5,659 bases of DNA from Candidatus Hydrogenedentota bacterium (GTDB lineage Bacteria; Hydrogenedentota; Hydrogenedentia; Hydrogenedentales; SCBR16-9): the NCBI GenBank assembly GCA_007116095.1, contig SKJD01000164.1, forward strand, positions 1 to 5,659, written 5' to 3'. The notes beneath the pieces were generated by a model. It was not told where the DNA came from. It saw only the letters and a program-made list of their open reading frames with translations, and did no database searches. Every line of letters starts with the position of its first letter. Within the stretch, counting starts at the first letter, position 1. Shown here in pieces: positions 3,986 through 5,659 of the stretch. The position numbers were made by a program, and so were the translations under genes.

Positions 3986-5659
3986 ATGTGCTACAAATTT
4001 AAGATGTATGGCGCCCTATATCTGGGCGCATGCCTGCTTCCGCTGCTGCTCTGCGGGGGCCTGGCCTCGGCGCAACCGGCCATCAATCTGGAAACGCTGC
4101 TGAAGGAAATGACCGATCTGGAGCGCCTCGCCGTGCTGCCGGAGGTCCCTTATATTACCCGGCAATTCTCGAGTTATGACCGACGCTCGACCGATCCCAC
4201 GGAATTGACCGACGAAAACTGGTTCGCCAATGTCGACACCGGGCAATTCATCCGCACGGAGGAAACGGAGCGCGGTACGGAACGTGTCCTGATGGAAGCC
4301 GACGGCCCCGGCGCCATTGTGCGCATCTGGTCGGCCAACGCCGATGGCGCCGGGACGATCCGTTTTTACTTCGACGGCGAAGAAGAACCCAGCATCGAAA
4401 TGCCCTTCGCGGACATGATGCGCGGCGATGTGGAGCCCTTTATTGAGCCCATCGTCGGCGTTCGCGCCATGGGCTGGAACAACTACCTGCCCATCCCCTA
4501 TGCCGAAAGCGTAAAAGTCACCGCGGACAATACGCCTTTCTATTACCTCATCAACTACCGGAGTTATGAGGACAGCGCAGAGTTCGAAACCTTCACCCTG
4601 GACGCGGCCCTAGAGGCCCTGCCACAGATACGCACGGTGGCGGAAGCCCTCGCCACCCCCAAGGCCACGGCGGAAGGCGCCATTTCCACGCTTCCGACCA
4701 TGCAATATGTTCAACAGTTTGCGCCTGGGGAAGCCTATACCTTCGATCCGATTGCAGGCCCGGCGGCGCTATATCGCCTGACCGCCCGGGTGGAAGCGGA
4801 GGACGTGCCGGTCGCCCTGCGCGCATTGCTCCTCGAAATAACCTTTGATAACCAGGACAGCCCTGCGGTTATGACGCCTTTGGGTGATTTCTTCGGCACC
4901 GCGCCAGGCGAAAACCCCTATGAAAGCTTGTCCGCAGGCTTTACCGAAGAAGACGGCTTTTATGCGCACTGGGTCATGCCGTTCGCGGAGCAGGCGGTGG
5001 TCCGCATCCACAATACCGGCGACCAAGACGTAACCCTGCGGGGACAGTGGACCGCCGGCCCCTGGGATTGGGACGACAACAGCCTCTACTTCCACGCCAA
5101 GTGGCGGCATGAATGGCAGATTGACACCCGGCCGCGTCAGGACTGGAACTACGGTACTTTCGAAGGCCAAGGGCGTTATGTCGGCAACATGTTGGCGGTC
5201 GCCAACCCGACCCCGGCCTGGTGGGGCGAAGGCGACGAGAAAATCTATATCGACGGCGAAGATTTCCCCAGCCACTTCGGTACGGGCACGGAAGACTATT
5301 ATGGGTATGCCTGGTGCTCGCCGGAACTCTTCACCCACGCCTACCACAACCAAAGTCGCTGCGACGGTCCCCACAACTACGGGCACACCTCCGTCAACCG
5401 CTTCCATATCATGGATGATATTCCCTACAACGAATCACTGCGCTTCGACATGGAAGTGTGGCACTGGGAAGAGGTAATCATCGACCAGGCGGTCATCAAC
5501 TATTGGTACGCCCGGAACAACGACGACAACTTTGCGCCCATTGACGCTGAAGGCTTCATCGTTCCCGAGATTCCCGAGCACAGTATCGCCCGTGTGGAAG
5601 GCGCGCTGGAAGGCGAGGATATGCGCGTGATCGCCGTCAGCGACGGCAATGCCAGAACC
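3986..5659 (+). CDS. secreted DUF2961 / GH172-family protein (3' end outside window)
   Basis: The frame gives 558 residues and is still open at the right edge. Residues 1 to about 31 form a signal peptide with Lys in the n-region, a Leu-rich core and LASA|QP cleavage. The mature protein fits the DUF2961 plan of two jelly-roll domains. An early RQFSSYDRRS segment (59-68) is followed by the first beta domain, with VRIWSAN (112-118) and RFYFDGEEEP (126-135). A linker rich in Ala and Leu leads to the second domain, with GQGRYVGNM, then IYIDGEDFPSHFGTGTEDYYGYAW (core Gly432-Trp443), VNRFHIMDDIPYNESLRFDMEVWHW (ending about 494) and YWYA. The GTGTEDY element is the family hallmark. Characterised GH172 enzymes act on alpha-fructofuranosides (Bifidobacterium difructose dianhydride enzyme) or alpha-D-arabinofuranosides, using two glutamates. 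Glu436 and Glu490 lie in conserved-looking positions, but I cannot align them to the known catalysts. An extra C-terminal region begins after about residue 530. Its substrate is unknown; the location is probably periplasmic or extracellular. Confidence 0.93.
   Translation, partial: MCYKFKMYGALYLGACLLPLLLCGGLASAQPAINLETLLKEMTDLERLAVLPEVPYITRQFSSYDRRSTDPTELTDENWFANVDTGQFIRTEETERGTERVLMEADGPGAIVRIWSANADGAGTIRFYFDGEEEPSIEMPFADMMRGDVEPFIEPIVGVRAMGWNNYLPIPYAESVKVTADNTPFYYLINYRSYEDSAEFETFTLDAALEALPQIRTVAEALATPKATAEGAISTLPTMQYVQQFAPGEAYTFDPIAGPAALYRLTARVEAEDVPVALRALLLEITFDNQDSPAVMTPLGDFFGTAPGENPYESLSAGFTEEDGFYAHWVMPFAEQAVVRIHNTGDQDVTLRGQWTAGPWDWDDNSLYFHAKWRHEWQIDTRPRQDWNYGTFEGQGRYVGNMLAVANPTPAWWGEGDEKIYIDGEDFPSHFGTGTEDYYGYAWCSPELFTHAYHNQSRCDGPHNYGHTSVNRFHIMDDIPYNESLRFDMEVWHWEEVIIDQAVINYWYARNNDDNFAPIDAEGFIVPEIPEHSIARVEGALEGEDMRVIAVSDGNART

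Noticed and set aside
951..4598. Identical 17-base stretch GTTCGAAACCTTCACCC at 951-967 (propeller gene) and 4582-4598 (GH172 gene)
   Set aside because: Both encode FETFT in the same frame with commonly used codons, and flanking bases differ at once. Coincidence of a short peptide plus codon bias is the simplest reading.
4769..5407. 212-residue minus-strand frame inside the GH172 gene
   Set aside because: It is antisense to clearly conserved GH172 sequence. Its Val/Gly/Arg-rich composition is what the reverse of a GC-rich gene yields.

Overview
The window looks like chromosomal DNA from a Gram-negative heterotroph with moderately high GC. Three genes encode exported proteins: a TolC-type outer-membrane channel, a BNR/Asp-box beta-propeller protein of sialidase type, and a DUF2961 (GH172) protein. 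DUF2961 and Asp-box proteins are common in the Planctomycetota, Lentisphaerota, Verrucomicrobiota and Hydrogenedentota. I favour a member of that broad group, but this is inference from gene content only.

Layout. (1) Bases 1-173 hold the 3' end of an unrecognised plus-strand gene. (2) A 104-base convergent gap contains a perfect 8-base inverted repeat. (3) Bases 278-550, minus strand, encode a 90-residue Nif11-type leader-like peptide. (4) A relatively AT-rich 179-base divergent region contains nested inverted repeats. (5) Bases 730-2292, plus strand, encode the exported sialidase-like propeller protein with four perfect Asp boxes. (6) After only 30 bases comes a TolC-family protein on the minus strand (2323-3741, probable TTG start). 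(7) A 244-base divergent region contains candidate promoters facing both ways, a 10-base palindrome, a 10-base direct repeat and a GC-rich hairpin. (8) Bases 3986-5659, plus strand, encode the first 558 residues of a secreted DUF2961/GH172 protein, which runs off the window.

How the parts may work together. The propeller protein and the GH172 protein both point to work on complex glycans outside the cytoplasm. The TolC-like channel is an orphan here, with no membrane-fusion or inner-membrane partner next to it. The genes alternate in direction and do not form one operon. The least ordinary items are the Nif11-type peptide, which has no recognisable core and no modifying enzyme in view, and the regulatory architecture between the TolC and GH172 genes. 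I see no mobile element, CRISPR array, tRNA or rRNA.
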